A DNA stretch of 64,000 nt, taken from NCBI RefSeq assembly GCF_028858725.1, contig NC_084771.1, positions 9,638,915 through 9,702,914 on the forward strand, given 5' to 3'. The position numbers and the translations under genes were made by a program. The notes beneath the pieces are model-generated. The model worked only from the letters and a program-made list of their open reading frames with translations. It made no database searches and was not told where the DNA came from. Within the stretch, counting starts at the first letter, position 1. Each line of letters starts with the position of its first letter. Below, one piece after another: positions 48,001 to 63,000 of this stretch. The stretch comes from Colius striatus (taxonomy: Eukaryota; Chordata; Aves; Coliiformes; Coliidae).

Positions 48001-51000
48001 TGCCCTTTCTGCATTACTCCATTTTCACTTTGTCTTTTTTTCTCCCTTTTATTCTATAGATTTCACCAGTCTGCAAGAAAAGATCATGGCACAGTCTGGG
48101 GGGAGATTATTCAAGGCCATTGTTACAGGCTTCAGAGGTAGGTATAAATAGTTTTTCTTCCTACTTGCAGGTCAGAGGAAGTTCAAGCCCTTGGAGCATC
48201 TTTCAGTTTAGTCTGCTGTTTGGTTTGGGTTTTGTTAAATTCCTTTATTTACACTTTTGAAGTGCAGCAAGTTAAATGGCAAGTTATGTTTCAGGTTGTA
48301 CGAAAGGAGATAACCTTTCTTAGAAGCTTCAGACTGTTGCACTCAAGAAGTCTTTTTTGAATCCCTGGAAACTAATGATAATACAGTGACTTACAAAGAA
48401 GAGTTCTTAAAAACGTAGGGTTTATGTGCTGATACTTATTTTCTATGCCTGACCACATGAATCTACTAAAGCATAGGAAACTGTGTTTTCCTGGAGTATG
48501 TAGGGCTTTATGAGTTCAAAATTCTGCTTAGGTTGTGCAATATCAAGAAACTGTGGAAATGTATTCTCATTATTCTGAGTGCCAGGATATCAGGCTCTTA
48601 CTCCTATGAGGTCTGCCTGCCTTAACACTAATGTAAATGTAGATTTTTACTGTTCATGGAACAATTATGACATGTTTCTAAGTAACACACTTCACCTGAA
48701 TAAAGCTAGGAGATGTATTTTTGGGGGTTTGGGTTGGTTGTTTTTTAATCTTTAAAGAAAATAATTATCCCTAGAAGTAACTTAAGCAGCTAGAATCATT
48801 TGAGGGTCATTGGGACTTCAAGGCATGAAATCTGCTTAGATTGGGTTTTGTAATGTTTTTCTTTTAAAATATGAAAGGTGAAATTTTGATTTGAGAAACC
48901 CCGAGGCCTGCTATAAACCACATACAGAAGGTGGGATTCCTAAAGAGCTTTTACATAACTTGAACCCAGAAATTGTCACTAGGTAGCAAATACTTCAGAA
49001 AAAAAAAGAAGGCCTATTTTCAAAAAGCTTTAACCCCATAGTGTGTGGCAGGCACTTGGAAATTCAAGTTGGAGAGTTGCCTAGTCAGTAGTGAGTTGTC
49101 GTTTTTTAGCACATCAACATGCATTAATAAGCTCAGACATTTTCTCTGTGTTTTTTTAGCAGGGAGTCTTGGCCACACATTTGTTTTTAAAAAGCAGGTT
49201 CTTTTCATCTCTGCACCTGCACATGCTGTACGTGGATCACAGCAGGGGCTGGGGTAACTTGTACATGTCCTGTGGCCCCTGAAGTGTGGATTTATCTGTT
49301 TGTGTTGCCCCAGTGAAGTTAGCCTTTGCATACATGGGAAGAATATTATTACTTAGATATGTTCTACTTTATACATTAATGTGCCTGAGTATACTGTCCA
49401 AAGCTTCAGTACCTTTTCTGTGTTCTTTAGTCCATTTCTCATGTGTCTTTGTAACTGAAATATTTAAGGCTCTGTTATCACAGAATCATTATGATTGGAA
49501 AAGACCTTTAAGATCATCAGTCCAACCACCACCCTCACACTACCAGGCCCATCACTAAACTAACCCATACCCCTCAGCTATATGGGTTTTAACATCTCTA
49601 GGGATGACTCCACCACCTCCCTGGGCAGCCTGTCCAATGCCCATTTCAACTCTGTGAAAAAGTTCTTACTGATGTGTAATCTAAACGTCCCCTGGTGCAG
49701 CTTGAGCCCATTTCCTCATGTCCTATCATTCACTAGTAGAGAGGAGATTGATCCCCACCTCACTACAACTCCCCTCAGGTAGCTGTGGAGAGTGATCATG
49801 TCTCCTCTCAGCCTCCTCTAGGCTAAACATCCCCAGCTCCCTCAGCTACTCCTCATAAGACTTGTTCTCTAGACCCTTCACCAGCTTTGTTGACTGTCTC
49901 AGGACATGCTCTAAAACCTCAGTGTGTGTTACCATTACCTCCTGGCTGCTTGGAACATGCTCTTTATTAGATGTATAGTCTCTTTCTTACTATTATTTCC
50001 TTAAGCAAGGCAAAATTTTTAGAGAGAGGTCGTATGTTTTATTAAAGCAAGCTGATACAGTTGGAGGATGAGGGAGGGGAAAACAGACCAGTACATTTTC
50101 TTTCATTTGCTTTTTCCATGTACGTTTCCTGAGGTTCTTGCAAATTGACTTTTCATTTTCACACAGATCCTCCCGAGGTGGCGACTGATAGAAAAGAGAA
50201 TGTGTTGGCATGGTCACGCAGGTGGAGGGCTTCACACAGACCCAAAGGAAGGGGTAAAAATTGCTTAATTAGTATTTCTTTTTAAATTAAAAATGTGATC
50301 TCACCACCACCACTACCCAATCTGAAAAACTGCATTGGTAGAGATGTGAATACTGTAGCAGAAGATATGCTGTTTAATTGTCAGTGTAGGCTTACCAGTC
50401 CTTAAATCACCAAATGTTTGTAATAACTGTGTTGAAGTGCTTCAGTTTTTTTATTAAAAATACAGTCTTAGTGTCACACACTCCTTGAAAATTGTCCTGC
50501 ATGATGTTAGATGTTTTTTCATGGAATGTATGTTCCATTGTAATTTATTGTGGTTTATTCTTCTCATTTGTGACTGGTGTTTGCCTGTGACTTGACATGC
50601 AGGATAGTGGAAATCAACTTGTGGATACAAGTTAATGCATCAGTTGGTAAAACTGCACTTGAAGCTGGGGAGAAGTAATTAAACTGTATTTTTACTTGGG
50701 TTTAATGTTAATGCATCTGATACCTTTTGACTGTATTTATATTCAGGAAGCATGTTAAAATAATTATGATAGGTATGTAAGGAGAAGGAGTATCTTTTAT
50801 TAGACCAAATGATTACAGGTAGAAACAAGGGAAGCTTTTGGTTAAAACAACTGTGCCTGATTAAAATTGCAAAATCAAAGCTCTTGAGTTTATGTAACTT
50901 TATTTTTCTCACTTCCTCTGCAAACTTATTTCTGATGCTTTGTGTGTTTGCAGAATGATGCTGTGTGACGATTGTAATTTGTTCAAACGTGGTTGGGATC

Positions 51001-54000
51001 TTCCTAAAACTAGTGATGATCACATTTGTGACAAACTGGATGTGTTATGCAATAGAATTAATATGGATTGTATTTCTGTAAATGGGAGGAGAGTATTACT
51101 CCCTGAATTGTTGTTGTGGTGACTAGTTCTTGGTTGATTTGTTCTTGTGGGTTTTTCCCTACTAGAATTTCTGTTTGCCTGAGTATGCTGATAGGCTGAA
51201 TTCTTGTTTTGCTCTTACAACTTCATTTTTCACAACTCCATGGAAAAGATTTATAAATATATAGACACACACACATAGAACAAACTCACCCTCATATGAT
51301 TCATTTGCATGCAAATCCATTTCACAGACTCAGCTTCACTACTGACCTATCACCAGAAATGCCAGAAGGAGCTGTTTATTCTTTCTTTAGAAAGCTATTA
51401 ACTGAAATGCAGACACATTGCAACTGCACCCCTTCACATCTGATGGGCAACTTCCAGGGTAAATCTATTTAATCATTATAGGTATTACAGGTTTAATCAT
51501 TGTGTTTTTTCTTTGGAGTTCCTACTTTTCAAAGGTCTACAGTTCAGCAGCATTGAAAAATTTAAATTTCAGTGTTTTCTCTGGTCAGAAAGGAAATGGA
51601 AGGTTCTGTTTACCAAACTGCCAGTAATTTTAAGGAATGGTAGATGTTCCTTAACACTAAAACCCACTAGGAATATGTTAGCCAGAAATTTTCATGCCAG
51701 ATGACACTGTTTTAGTCTGCTAAGCAGTGTAAATATTCCAGTGGCATTCTCCATTCACCCATTACTTGCAGCTATTCCTGTATAAGCCAATAGCCTGACT
51801 TTTTTATTCCAATAAAAGGAGCTATAATGTAGTTAATATAGGACATTATCTGTTCAGGCTGTTGTCTGACTAAACAAACACCAGCTGTTAAGAGTTGTCC
51901 AGGAGAATCAGCAAGAATGAGCTGTAGATGAGATGAAATGCGTGAAGAGTGGAAGAAACAAAGAGTAACATTGGGTGCAGAAGCCAAGAAATTCGTAACA
52001 AAGACAAAGGGAAAGAAACCTGGTGTTAGAAGTGCAGTAATTGCACTTGTGTTCAGTGCATGAAAGTACTGGCACCCAATTTACCATGTAAGAATGTTTT
52101 CCCCTAGGATTAGGCTCTTAGGAAACTGCAGATGATACTTGTCAGCTATATTACACCTTTCTCACTTCCCAAGTGTTTTTGACAAACCAGTCTGACCATT
52201 CTGGAAACTGACTTTGGGACCAGTGTTTTGAATTGCCCCTTTTACAGCAGCTTCAGGGGGTACAGAACTGAATACTAAGAGTAAACACAGAGTGTGAGGG
52301 GCATGTTACCATCATCTCACAAGTAACTAGGAGACAAGCTTACTTTTTTTTTTACAGAAGTAATTTTTACTTGCAACAGTAGCTGATGTGCTGAATACTG
52401 AAACTGAAACCAGTGTTACTTTTTACCATCTTTTGTTGTTTTTCTCTCTGTGTTAGTCTTTTGTAGGCAGGACGGGAGTACAAACTATGGTGCCTGACCT
52501 GTTGTTAAGCAAACATATATTACTTTCTTATGGCAAGACTGATGGTCATGATGAAGCCTTGATAATTAACCTTCCCCTACCACCATTTCACTTTTCACTC
52601 CGTTGCTATTTAGTTTGCTAGTCATGGCTTGCTTTCAGTGCAGGGATGACTGTACAAAGACAGAAGACTTAAGTACTTTTTTTTCCTCAAAGTTTGGAAG
52701 GAAGATTCAGGTCCTAGTTTGGCATTTATTTAAGCTGATAAGGCAACTGAAAAAGGAATCCTACCTCCTTCCTCACTTTGATGTTTTGCTGTGTAAGTCA
52801 CTGTATGGTCAGATGGTGAGCTAGTGTGAAGTGATCTAACTGAAAAATAACATGTCCAAACAGTGGGAACACCTCCTCCTTTCCCAAACAACTGCTGCTG
52901 CTTTCCTCACAGCAAGCTACATACCATGGACTGAAACAATCTAAATGCCTCCTGCTATTAAAAGGAAGAAAAGAGTTCTGTTCTCAGACGTGCATTTTCT
53001 CCTGCTACTGAATTTGTACATTTAACTCTCTTCAGTGAGACAAAACCCTGAAACAAACACTGAAGAGTTTTCTGCCAGTTTCATAAACCAAATCAGTTCA
53101 TCAAGATACTTCATGAAGCACCAGAGTTGCTTCCAAATAGGCTGGAGCTGTACAACTAAGTGCTGCAAAAAGAGGAGAAAGCAGGGGAGGAAGCAAGCTG
53201 TTAGTGATTTGGAGAATAACCTCGTGTAGATTTAAGACAGCTTGTGCTAGTACAGTAAAGAGGATGATACAGCTTTGTGCTTTTGAATACACAGGGAGCC
53301 AGAACCAAGCCTTTTTTTCTTCATCAGCAATGACAGCTTAAATGTTAGTCAAACTAGCATTTCCTCTCATCATGCTTCTGATAGCTCATCATTCTGTCAT
53401 AGGCTTATCTGTAAGGTCCCAGGGTCAGCCTGAGGCATGCTTGGCAATACACAATCTTGGAGACTGTGAAGAGAAATAATAACTTTCTTTTTTGACCTCT
53501 TTAGGTATTTTAAAAGATCCAGAACCTGGATAGGATGGGGCGGGGGGGGGGCGCACAGGAAGATGTTCAATGCTCGTTCCGTTGCAAATAGTCTTCAGTA
53601 TTTGTTTTAAAAGCATGATGCATTCAACAAGAAGAAAAGGCTTTTTTTCTTAGTTCTTGACTATATTATATTTATAATACTTTTCCTTCCCTTCCATTTC
53701 TGTAGAAATAAACCTTGAAAGAAAATATAAAACGTTACTGCCACTTAAAAGGAGGTAAAACAAATGCCTTAACCTTTTTATGTACCACAGAGAAACAAAA
53801 AAGGGCCTGGGTCTATTAAACAGATTGCTCATTTTATTTTTTAATGTTGTCACTTGCATACTTAAACCATTCTCAACTTACGTTTCTGTACAAGGGTAGC
53901 ATTTATTTCATGGTAAACTTTGATGTAATATGTGTGCATTTTGCATCCTCTTTGATATTGCTTCTTGTTACTTTGCAAGGCCTTTGGCAAATGACTGGCT

Positions 54001-57000
54001 GCCTTCTGACTTGTCTTCTGAACAGATTTACTTCTGTCACTGTTCAGAGCCATGAAGAAACAGAATAAGATTCCTTGTTTGCAGCCAATGTTTTTTGTTC
54101 TTTTTAATAGCTTTTTTGTGCAAAGTCTGACTAGGCAATAGCAACATGTAATTAGAACTGCTCTGGTGGCACTAGTATCTTTTGTGTTAATGTGACATCA
54201 TTTTTTTTAACTTACTTTTAACCTGTAAGTGATGATCAAAGATATTTTCTGAATATCTGAACTGCTGTTTATGCATATCCTTGGCTAAAATGGAAAGATT
54301 GATATGCTGCAGCAGAGAACTCCATCTCCTGAATGGGTAGGACATAAACCAAACAGTTTTGCCTCCTCTCTTCCTTATAACCATTTTTTTTTTTATGTTG
54401 ATTGAAATGTGCTTGTCCTATGTAATTCTCCAGTACATTTGCAATTGTTGACAAAATAAAGTATCTCTTGTCCTTTGATTTTCTTTGGGGCTATGACGAG
54501 AAACACAGAGGCAAATTTTCCAGTACTTTGAAAAGCTTGCATTTATAGGATTGGCTTCCCTGGTTGCCTCAGCGATCTTGCCTTTCAACAGAACTCTCCT
54601 TTCTTGCTCATTCATGCTGCACCTGAACAGAGAGTTTCTATTCTAATTCGTTTTATTCTCAGAACCAAGGACAGAGCATTTACATTACACAATCTAGTGA
54701 GAGAAAGATGAAAGTACATTGCAATACTTCCCCTTTCTACTGACTTCTGCAATGAAAAGTCATCTTTAAAAGGTGTGGGTGAACTTTTTGTTTAACCCCC
54801 CTCCTGACTACATAATGTTGCCTGAAATGAAGAGATTAGCTGCTGCTTGTTGCCTCCCTTCAGCTTTTGATAACGTTCATGTCTTTCAAGTTAACTTGTT
54901 TTTCCATGTTGACTGCTCTGGGGTTATTTGTGCTGTGTGTTACTGCATGTGCTCTTATTCTTGATAGAGTAACGTGGTTTAGCCATCAGATAGTGTATTT
55001 AGCTTGGGAGTTTAGTGGAATAGATCTCAAGTGTGATACAGACATCTATCCATCTGTAAAATAACCTATATTTATATAAAAAATACAATCACCAAACCCA
55101 CCAGCAACAGAAATCCCCAAACAACTCCCCCAGTAAAAAACAACCCAAAACCTAACATTTCTCAAGAGTACTTGTTAACTTAATTGTGGTCATGTTGAGA
55201 GCAAAACTGAGGTCTGGAGGAGAACCTGTTTGAAGGATTCATTAATAATTGACATTATTAGTTATCATAGAATCATAGGATGGTAGGATTGGAAGGAACC
55301 TTTAGAGATCATCTAGTCCAGCCCCCCTGCAGAATGTACAGCTTACAAAGAAATACCAGGCCCTCACATTTTGTACAGAAATCTTGGGAACATGAAAAAG
55401 AAGGGTCAGTTTAGTTGTTCTGTGGTGGATTGTGGCTTTGTATTCATTTACAGCTAGATATACTTACATTCTTGAGGACACCTGAATTAAGAACAGTTCA
55501 TCTGATTTCACTGCACATTGTGGGTATAAACCTAGAAACTTGGAATTTTAACATGCAGCCATAGTCTCAAACATTGTGCAATGTCCAAATGTATAAAATT
55601 CATTCTTATTTATACTGTTATTTTCATTCCTGGTGTCTCTTTGTAATGCCATGCCTTTGCTTTTCTTTTTTCCCATAGCTGAAAGATATAGATGCCAAAA
55701 AGATTATCAGAGCAATGTTGTCTTATGTGTGGCCCAAAGACAGACCCGACCTGCGAGCCAGAGTAGCCATATCTCTGGGGTTTTTAGCAAGTGCAAAGGT
55801 AAGAACAGTTATTCATTGTATTGTTATTATTCATCTGAGTTCATACAAGGGCTAATTTTCTGTTTTATTATTTAAGAGCTTTTATAGTCTTAAGATGTCC
55901 ATTTCCTGTATGAGGAGCATAAAGTATTAGAAATAATAGCTTGTGTCATTTGGTATCGATAAAATGGAATTTCTTTAAGGCTTTGTGCCTATTCTCAACT
56001 CTGAATTGAGCAGTGTGGGGGTATCTACTCACAAGTCTTTCTGTACTGTGGAAAAGAGGATAGGAGCTCCAGTCTTGTAGTGATATTTGTGAGACGACAG
56101 GGGAATTTCTGTTGCTTCAAGGAGTCCCCTGGTGTCCTTGTGCAAAAAGAAACTGTATAACTTACTTGCTTTTATATTGAACTCTGCCTTTATTCCAATA
56201 GTTTTTCTTTTGATGATGAAGTGGAGGGTCACTTTTGTCTTTATTTCATCGAGTGAAAGGATCTCTTATACTCTTGCCTGCAACAAAGTTAGTGTTTATT
56301 TGTTCTTAGAGAGAAATAAACATGCAAAAGCTTTCCACAGATAATCAGAGGTTATAATTCAAGTTTAGTGCAGATCTTGTAGAAATAGTTCAGAAGACCA
56401 AATGTTAACTTTGTGCAAAAACTGGTTTGCTTTTAGGGGAAAAAAAGAAAAGAAAGATTGCAAAATATTGGGAGTAAGTTCCTTTGAGACATATGGCTCC
56501 ACTGGATTGCTTCTAAGTAGGGTGATTTTTACCAAACTTAAAGCTAATGTTAGTATCTTGCTGGGATCAGCTAAAATAGACACCACTTAGCAGTGAGTTT
56601 TAGCACTTAAGCTAATTGCACTAGCAGCTTATTAACATTCAGCAACGTGGCCATATTACAAAAAGACAGAAGAAACTAATTTCTGCCAGATAGGTGTTAA
56701 AAGAAGAGTGCTTGGAAGAGAAATAGGCTCATTTATTCAAGCTGAAGAAGAAAGGCCAATCTTTTGGTCTGCAGCTCTGTCTCCTGAGCAATCTATCAGG
56801 TGCTAGCTGGTGCTGTTTTGGCTTGTGCTGCTCTTCGGGGGTGTTGCTGATAACACAGGTGACAACGTGCAGTGTGGCATGTCTATACAAGTAAACTTCC
56901 TCTCTTCTTGTATGCCTGTGCAAAATAGGCAGCAGTGCTTTTGATTATGTGTTAAACTGCTTGGGAAACTATCTGCCCAAAATGCAGGTGCTAGTTGTTT

Positions 57001-60000
57001 TGGCTTGTATATTGTGCAGTTGCCCTCACAATAATGAATAACTGATTTCATGCTTGGTTTGTTGAGGTTTTGTGATGCATGTTTAATACCCAGTTAATCA
57101 GATGGATATGGAAATTCTTCTAACTCACTTTCTCTTCAAAGTCTCTTGTTAGTAAAGATAATCTGAAAGTAATTTTGAAATAAGTTTGGAGTGTTATTTT
57201 CTTTTCTGCTCTTCCCTTTCTTAATTTATATGAATATGATGGAGAAGATGATCCCAGAATCTAATCCTGCATGTGGCAGCAGCATACCTCACCTTTAATG
57301 TTTCAAACAGCTTTCTGGGGTGTCATGAAAACAAAATTGATGGCCAAGATGCCTGACTCTTGCAAATAGCTCTGTGTTTGCTATTATAGCTATTATATTT
57401 CTACTAGGAGAGAGAGATGTTTCCCCCTATCAGAAAATCACTTAATTGCACTTTGGGGAGGTAGCTGGGTGTGTGGATATCTCAAATCTTCTCTCAAATT
57501 TCCTACTTTAGATTCTGTACAAGGCAGCCTGGAAGCTCTGATGTCCACAGCAGATTCCCAGAAGCAATGCAGAAAACCTATTGAGCTTTGCCCGGGTGTT
57601 AAGAGATGCCTTGAACAGCAGAAATGTTTTGTGAGAATGTTTGTTTTGGCAAACAAGGATTTCATTGGGAAAACACCCAGCAAGCTCTCTGAAGAGTATA
57701 TCTTATAGCTGGCTTGGGGGGGTGGAATCAGAGATGTTTTCTAGCTGTCCTTTGCTAATGTTCTTTGGTTTGCTCTGTTTCTGTCATAACAAAACTCTGT
57801 TAGAACTCAAACATATCTGAATAACTAGAAGTTAACAAGTTGCCCTTCATCACCTGAGCTATGTCCACTGTTCCTTTGTTGTGTAAATGTCTTTTAATTG
57901 CTTCATGCTTCACACATGCTAAATATGCACATAGCTTTTGTGGCATAACTGACATGCACTGGTTTATTACAGAGCTGTAGTAAGTCTGTCCTGTCTTTGA
58001 GCCCTGAACATCAGCTTTTCTTCCAGAGCAAACTAAAAGTCACTTTGTCCTAGAGAAAATGAGATACAAATTAGTTTACCTGTAGCTCTCCTGTACCATG
58101 TATAATCCCGTGCAGTTTCCTCATTATCCCATATGGGAGCCCTTTGTTCTGATGGCCTCTGAGGTTAATTACAATGTACTTGATAGACCACACAAGCAGT
58201 CTGTTCAAGTTTCTCTGCTATTACCACTGTGTCAGCAGAAGAATACCACCATATCTTTCTCCTCATTGCAGGCCTGGCCTGATTTCTTTGTTTGCTGTGA
58301 ACTTGTCTGCATCTGAAGGATTTATATCCTTATTATGAATTTTGTCTACAGACCCCTCGTTCTTAGGGAGTTTTCTTGAAGAACTAAGTGATCTTGATGT
58401 CTACAGTTAGTCACCTTCCCCAATAAATACGTTTTGAGATATTTCAGGTGAAAAGTACTTTTAAAAGGTGTTTTTTTTCTCTTCCTGGAAAAAGGGTGGT
58501 TTGGATCATTATTAAATTTGAAGAAAGCGTGAAGCCAGATGCTTTTTGCCTCCCTTGGACCTCATTTGGAAGGTTCTTTTAGTGGTTTTACCTGCAAGAG
58601 GGATGAACTTTTCTGTTTATATTTCCACAAATGGAATTGTTGGATGTGTACATTTGTATTGGTCTAGAGGTAAATTCAGTCATCTTCATGTCAATGTTTC
58701 TCATTGAATTATTGGCAAAAGGAGAGTTCACCGTAGACCAGTTTTATCTTGTTGGAGCTCAGCCTGTCACTAATTTATCGTCTTTATTAAGCGAGAAATA
58801 CAGGAAAGAGCAAAATGAAAGATAAGGCTGTTTGCCTTAAAAGTAAAGTAGTCCCACAAGGGAATAGAGATGATGATACATTGTCAACTTAAAACAGCAC
58901 AGTCATTTAAAAAAATGTTTAAACTCATTTAAGCATGATGCATTACAGTATAACGTGCTGTTAAACGTGGGCCATTGAGTTGAGGTGACTTCAGAGGTGC
59001 TCTATTTGCTTTCCAGTAAATTCAGGCAAAGATAAGCTATTAATTCAAAACTATAAATATCAAATGTACAAATTTCTATTAAAAGGCTCTTTCAATGACA
59101 GTTGTTATCAGGCTTTCAGGCACTGGGGCTGTTTAGTCTGGAGGAGACTGAGGGGGGGTCTTATTAACATTTATAAATATCTAAAGGGTGGGTGTCAGGA
59201 GGTTGGGGCAGCACTTTTTTCTACAGTAGCAAGCAACAGGACAAGGAGTGATGGGATGAAGCTGGAACACAAAAAGTTCCACTTAAACATAAGAAAACAC
59301 TATTTCACTGTGAGGTGAGGGAGCCCTGGCACAGGCTGCCCAGAGGGGTTGTGGAGGCTCCTTCCTTGGAGGTCTTCAAGACCTGCCTGGACATGTTCCT
59401 GTGTGACTTGATCTAGGTGACCCTGCTTCTGCAGGGGGGTTGGACTGGATGATCTCTAAAGGGTCCCTTCCAACCTCTACCATTCTATGATTAGGAAGAG
59501 GGAGAGACACCTATATATTGTGTAATAAAGTTGTTTGCATGGTAGCTTTTCGTACTGCACCAAGGTGTGCTTCAAGCTTTTTGTTCTGTGCCAGCAAACC
59601 TCGGCTACTGAAGACATAGCTGAGAGATTATGTAGAAGGCTGAAATTTTGTTTCTATTCATGTGAACATGATCTCATTGACTTAAATTGAGTAGGAAAGG
59701 TCTGTTTCTAATAATGGCCACTCATCTCTCTTGCTATAAACTTTGTCAGATTAACTTTGCTTTCCAGTAATTTAAACAAAAAAAGACTGGCTTTGATTGC
59801 TAATGAAATGCAATACCATGCTGCCTTGTTCTTATTCAAGCTTTACCCTCCAGGAGACAGAACAACTACAACCTGAGACCAGGCTTTAAATTTCATTTAA
59901 AACTCTATTGGGTAGAATTATATTGATGTAAAAGAAGACATTTCTGCAAAATTGTTGGCTCTTACCAGTTAAATTAATTGCGAGTGGAGAACTGCAGTTT

Positions 60001-63000
60001 AAAGAATACCTCTCTTTAAATGGACTTTAAAATATATCTGTAGTTCTATTTCTAAACTACCTGTAGTGTAGCCTAGCCTATTGAAGAGTAAAATCCCTGC
60101 AGAGAGGGATTTGTGAGAATCTGCAGCAAATCAGGACAATCTGCATTACAATACTCTAATTTCCTGCTGAGTAGTTTTCTCCCAGGAAAACCTGCACTTT
60201 GTTGTGATGGTCATCACTGTAACACACTGGGTAGTATATTCATCTTTCTCAGGAACAAAATGCTGGCCAAAAATTGAGTTTCAATAACTCTGATGGCAAA
60301 GTGGGGCTTTATTATACTTGGAAAGGGGGGTGGGGATTTGAATTTCGGTATTGTAAAGATGCAAAATCTCTGTTAATGCATCCTCGGTTCTTTGTGAGCT
60401 TTGTGCTGAAGGTTTGAGCATGTGATGGCAGTAACCTGTTCGGCTGCTGTGTGTAATTGAAGTTACCAGACAGTAGTGTGTACTGCTGCTTTGATAGTAT
60501 TTGTTGGCTTTCTGCAGATAATGCTATCCTCAGGTCGTTTTTTTAAATGGAGATTTCCTCCATTCCAACCTATTAAAAGGGGAGCTGCTGCTGAATGATG
60601 CTCAGACTGGATACATTTCAGAGGAATGTATTTGAAGTAGGGCCTGATCTTTCAGCACTTTTTTCAGTCACAAACTAACCTGTAGTAATCTCACCTACAC
60701 ACCCTCACACCTCATCTGTCTTCTCTCAAAAGTTATCTAGATGATTCTGTATTGAGAATTAGGCAGTCTTTTTTTGTCTTTACTCTTACCTGCTTGGTGT
60801 ATTTCATAGGGGAGACACAGGGGAGAAGAGGAGAAAATAGATTCCTTCCTCTTTTGCATTTTAAATCTTTGCCTAAAACAGGAGTTAAAAAAAATAAACA
60901 ATACAGATGGGAAAAAATAGACCAAACAACTTTTTTTTCAATGATCCTGTAGTTAAAAGAAGTGTTTTCAAATCTTCCTCTCTTGGTGAAGTACCAGTCT
61001 TCTGCCACTTACAGTGATTTGTAACTCTGGGAATAATTGATACTGGGATAGTTATTGTAATTACCAAAAGCTTGTCTTCAACTTGAATTTGGACTGAAGT
61101 GATGAAAGATTTTACCACTCCTTTCACTTGAAACCTAGTTTTATCCAGTTAATTTACAGTTTTTTCACTAGGCTTTCAGCTCTGACAGACGTCCCTAAAT
61201 ACAATTGAGATCTAAGTGCCTATACAAAACATTTGGTGGAGAGAGATGAAATATCTTTGTCAATCTGTTTGGGTTTTTTGTTTCTTCTCATGTAAAATAA
61301 TTTGTCATCTACTCACATTTTTTTTTCCCAAATATTGGAAGAAATACCCCTAACTTTAAGCAAAGTCAGCTCACTGTAAAGTATTTTAACAGCTGCCATG
61401 ATTATAAGATTATAGGTCTTAATGTACCTCTTGAGATGCTAAAAAACCTGTATATCTTATTTGCACAACTTCAGAGTTAGAAGCAGTCTGAATTAATGAA
61501 TCCTATTAAATGAAGAGAACCTTTTTTCTTGTTAGTGCGAGTGATGTAACAATGGAATTTCAGATTGTTACGCTGTCTTCAAGCTTTTCTGTATTTCCTC
61601 ATGCTACAGTTGTGCAAACAAAAACCCTCCAAGTCAATCCATTACATACCTAGCTGTTTTGCTTTTTGCATGTAGAGGGGACTCAACTATTAGAGGAGGT
61701 GCATTTGGGTTCTGGTGATCTCACAGAATTAGCCATTGACATAGCATATGCCAGGTTGTGGATCTGACTTTCATAGTTGGTTTGAAAGCTCGTATTTTTC
61801 AAGTCAGTTGTAATGTCTTGTCCACTGTATGGGAAAATGTTTTGTGCTGCTGTGCCAGGTGCTGGGGTTAATGTAGATATTTATGTTTATAGTGGTGTTG
61901 CAAATGGAAAGAATTATTTAAATACTAAGGTAATATTAAGTCAGAAGAGATAAAGGAGAGGTTAGCTTCATTTCTCTGACTTGTCTAGAGCTTTGGTTTA
62001 ATAATCTCAGTTCACCTGGTGTTAGCAACATGTGGTTGAGTTGTTTCTTTTGTGAGAGTAAGTTCTTCATCCTGCATATTGCCAGTATCCCCAAGAGTGA
62101 TGACATAATTTAGTAGCATTGTGAGTATTTATCATAGAAGGTCTGTTGCCTGCTTCATTTCCTAGTCTTGCTGTTGCTGCATTGAGCACTCAGCCTCAGT
62201 TTAAGTGCCTTTGCACTATACAATTCGTTTAGGATAAAAACTGATATTTAAAAGGAGCCCATGAGAGACACAGACTCTGCAGTCCCAGGAGTAAAGACTT
62301 AACAGTGTGGAGAATATTGTGTATGCCTGAAATCAAGAGAGACATCTCACTCGTGCAAGGGGTTCAGAACTAAATGCATCAGTAGAGCAAAAAGTTATGT
62401 GTTAATGCATATGGACTAATTGATGTTCTTATGCTTTTAGGCCATGAATATATTGGTTCCCTTCATGTTTAAGTATGCAGTAGACAGCCTCAACCAGATA
62501 TCTGGAAACGTCCTCAACCTCAGTGATGCACCAAACACAGTGGCCACTGTGGCCACCGCGGTTCTCGTTGGCTGTAAGTGCTATTCCCAGTTCTGTTGAC
62601 AAGTGTGAAGGTTCTGGAGTGAGGGAGTGGGAGAGCAGAGCAGAGCTGCTGACCTTCATGCTGCTAAGCACCTAGGATGGATTATTTCTGTGTTGATGTC
62701 TGCTCCCAGTGTTCTGTGACCTTGCTTCTGGTATTCCAATTAAAAACTAAAATACTGCTTAGAAAAATGATTCTTGATTATAAATACTCCCCTTTCTTAC
62801 AAGCAGCTGCAGAAGAAACTGATGTGAAATGTGTGCACAATGGTTTATAAACCATAAATAAGCATAAGTTATAGACCAATTAAGTATAAGTTATCTTTCA
62901 ACTAAAAATATTGGAACTATGTAAAGCATGAGTGTAATGTGATTTCATGCATGAAGGGAAAATGGAAGTACAACTGTTTTCATTGTGCAAACTTTCTCCT

